Below, in pieces: positions 21,645-22,459 of a DNA stretch of 22,459 nucleotides (positions within the stretch are counted from its first letter, which is position 1; the number at the start of each line of letters is the position of its first letter). The notes beneath the pieces were generated by a model. It was not told the origin of the DNA and did no database searches. It worked only from the letters and a program-made list of their open reading frames with translations. The translations under genes and the position numbers were made by a program. The DNA comes from CAYLPU01 sp964385635 (GTDB lineage: Bacteria; Chloroflexota; Anaerolineae; B4-G1): assembly GCA_964385635.1 (NCBI GenBank), contig CAYLPU010000082.1:1-22459 (forward strand), in the 5' to 3' direction.

Positions 21645-22459
21645 TCACTCCTTATCCAGTTTCTCCTTCACCCACCCGAAGACCTCGTAGATCACTTTGG
21701 TCGCCGCAAAAGACGTGACGTCGGCACAGTCCAGCGGTGGGGCGACTTCCACAACATCCAGCGCGCGGACGGGCAGCCGGGTGAAGACCACGCGCAGTAA
21801 CTCCAATAGTTCGCGGGTGGAAAGACCACCCGCCTCCGGCGTGCCGGTGCCAGGAGCGCAGGCCGGGTCCAGACAGTCAATGTCCAGTGTGATGTAGACC
21901 GCGTCCACGTCTCGCAGTTGGGCGGTCACGTCTTCGGCCACAGCCTCGACGGACCGGCGATAAACGTCGCGGGCAGTGTGGACGCCGATCTCCGGGTGGG
22001 CAGCCAGAAACGCCAGTTCATCGTCCATCCACGAGCGCAGGCCGACGAAGGCCAGGTGGCGCGGTTCGATGTTGGGCAATTCCAGCACGCGGCGTTCGGT
22101 GCAGGCGTGGGACCAGCGGTGACCCTCGTATTCGTCCGCCAGGTCGAGGTGGGCATCGAAGTGGACGACGCCGAACTGGCCGGTAACGGTCTGGCTGAAG
22201 GCGGCGGTCAATGGGATAGTGACGGAGTGGTCGCCGCCCAGGAAGAGGGCCACGGGATGACGCAGCACCTGGGCCGCCCGTGCCTCGACGGTCGCAAAGT
22301 ACCGCTCCCAGTGGAGGTCTCCGCTCACGTCGCCGTAATCGCGGACGCGCAACCCGACGAGGCGATGCCCCTCCTCGGTGGCGGGCGCGATGTGGGGCGT
22401 GATCTCACGGATCTTGGCCGGGGCAAAGGAGGCCCCCTTGCGGAAACTGGTAGCGTTGT
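21645..22459 (-). CDS. Agmatinase/arginase-family ureohydrolase, 5' end outside the window
   Basis: The gene is open to the right edge, so the N-terminus is missing. About 271 codons are visible, beginning within 'SFRKGASFAPAKIREI', the family's early 'G-x-x-F-x-P-x-x-I-R' motif. The metal ligands are all visible: 'FLGGDHSVTIP', 'VVHFDAHLDL', 'SHAC' and 'TLDIDCLDPACAPGTGTPEAGG'. These bind two Mn ions in enzymes that hydrolyse guanidino compounds such as agmatine or arginine to urea and an amine. 'GTGTPEAGGLS' is closer to agmatinase (SpeB) than to arginase. A formal TTG at 22352 is not the start because homology continues upstream. The desulfurase-like gene follows 3 nt after the stop. A speB-like polyamine role is likely, though other guanidine substrates are possible. 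Confidence 0.88.
   Translation of the reverse strand, partial: NATSFRKGASFAPAKIREITPHIAPATEEGHRLVGLRVRDYGDVSGDLHWERYFATVEARAAQVLRHPVALFLGGDHSVTIPLTAAFSQTVTGQFGVVHFDAHLDLADEYEGHRWSHACTERRVLELPNIEPRHLAFVGLRSWMDDELAFLAAHPEIGVHTARDVYRRSVEAVAEDVTAQLRDVDAVYITLDIDCLDPACAPGTGTPEAGGLSTRELLELLRVVFTRLPVRALDVVEVAPPLDCADVTSFAATKVIYEVFGWVKEKLDKE

Noticed and set aside
1..22459. CRISPR array, tRNA, rRNA, insertion sequence, prophage or toxin-antitoxin pair
   Set aside because: No regularly spaced direct repeats, no tRNA-like cloverleaf, no transposase, integrase or phage genes, and no paired small genes were seen on either strand.

Overview
The window looks like chromosomal DNA from a GC-rich member of the Chloroflexota, probably Anaerolineae-like. 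This is an inference from gene style, with no marker gene to fix it. The clues are a PknB-type kinase fused to Asp-box repeats and a jelly-roll domain, multi-GAF hybrid histidine kinases, a secreted subtilase carrying a 'VYLPMVLRN' motif, and short-word tandem tracts and small palindromes between and inside genes. Nothing resembles a plasmid, phage, insertion sequence, CRISPR array, rRNA or tRNA.

Layout. Positions 52-2407 (minus strand) carry a shortened DUF4126 membrane protein, a DUF4013 membrane protein with its own consensus promoter, a DUF2085 membrane protein with an odd start region, and a YjbQ/UPF0047 protein. Divergent from these is a full-length PcrA/UvrD helicase (2510-4687, plus). 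A perfect 13-bp hairpin separates it from the convergent 1248-aa transmembrane Ser/Thr kinase (4795-8541, minus). Upstream of the kinase is a secreted S8 serine peptidase (8599-10407, minus) whose prodomain-like module is at the wrong end. Next come a small Pro/Thr/His-linker membrane protein (10554-11135, minus), a block of palindromes (11214-11319) and an EamA/DMT transporter (11357-12292, plus).

The EamA stop codon directly abuts the stop of a three-gene signalling cluster on the minus strand. In transcription order this is a HAMP-GAF sensor with no kinase domain (18126-20012), a 1457-residue Cache-HAMP-GAF hybrid histidine kinase with two receivers (13706-18079), and a soluble receiver-histidine kinase whose receiver has Gly where the phospho-acceptor Asp should be (12293-13609). 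The two membrane sensors share a recently copied GAF module. No DNA-binding or enzymatic output protein lies next to the cluster. A 354-bp gap without a recognisable gene (20013-20366) precedes a tightly coupled pair: an arginase/agmatinase-family enzyme cut by the right window edge and a SufS-like class V aminotransferase.

Regulation. Three genes (2510, 10407 and 11135) have a sigma70-type -10 box only 7-8 nt before the start codon and no Shine-Dalgarno site, the pattern of leaderless mRNAs. Others (DUF4013, YjbQ, the two membrane sensors, the desulfurase-like gene) have clear Shine-Dalgarno sites. The main points for follow-up are the rearranged subtilase, the pseudo-receiver kinase, the possible AUA start, the leaderless promoters and the palindromic repeats. 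No wholly new multi-gene system could be demonstrated from sequence alone.
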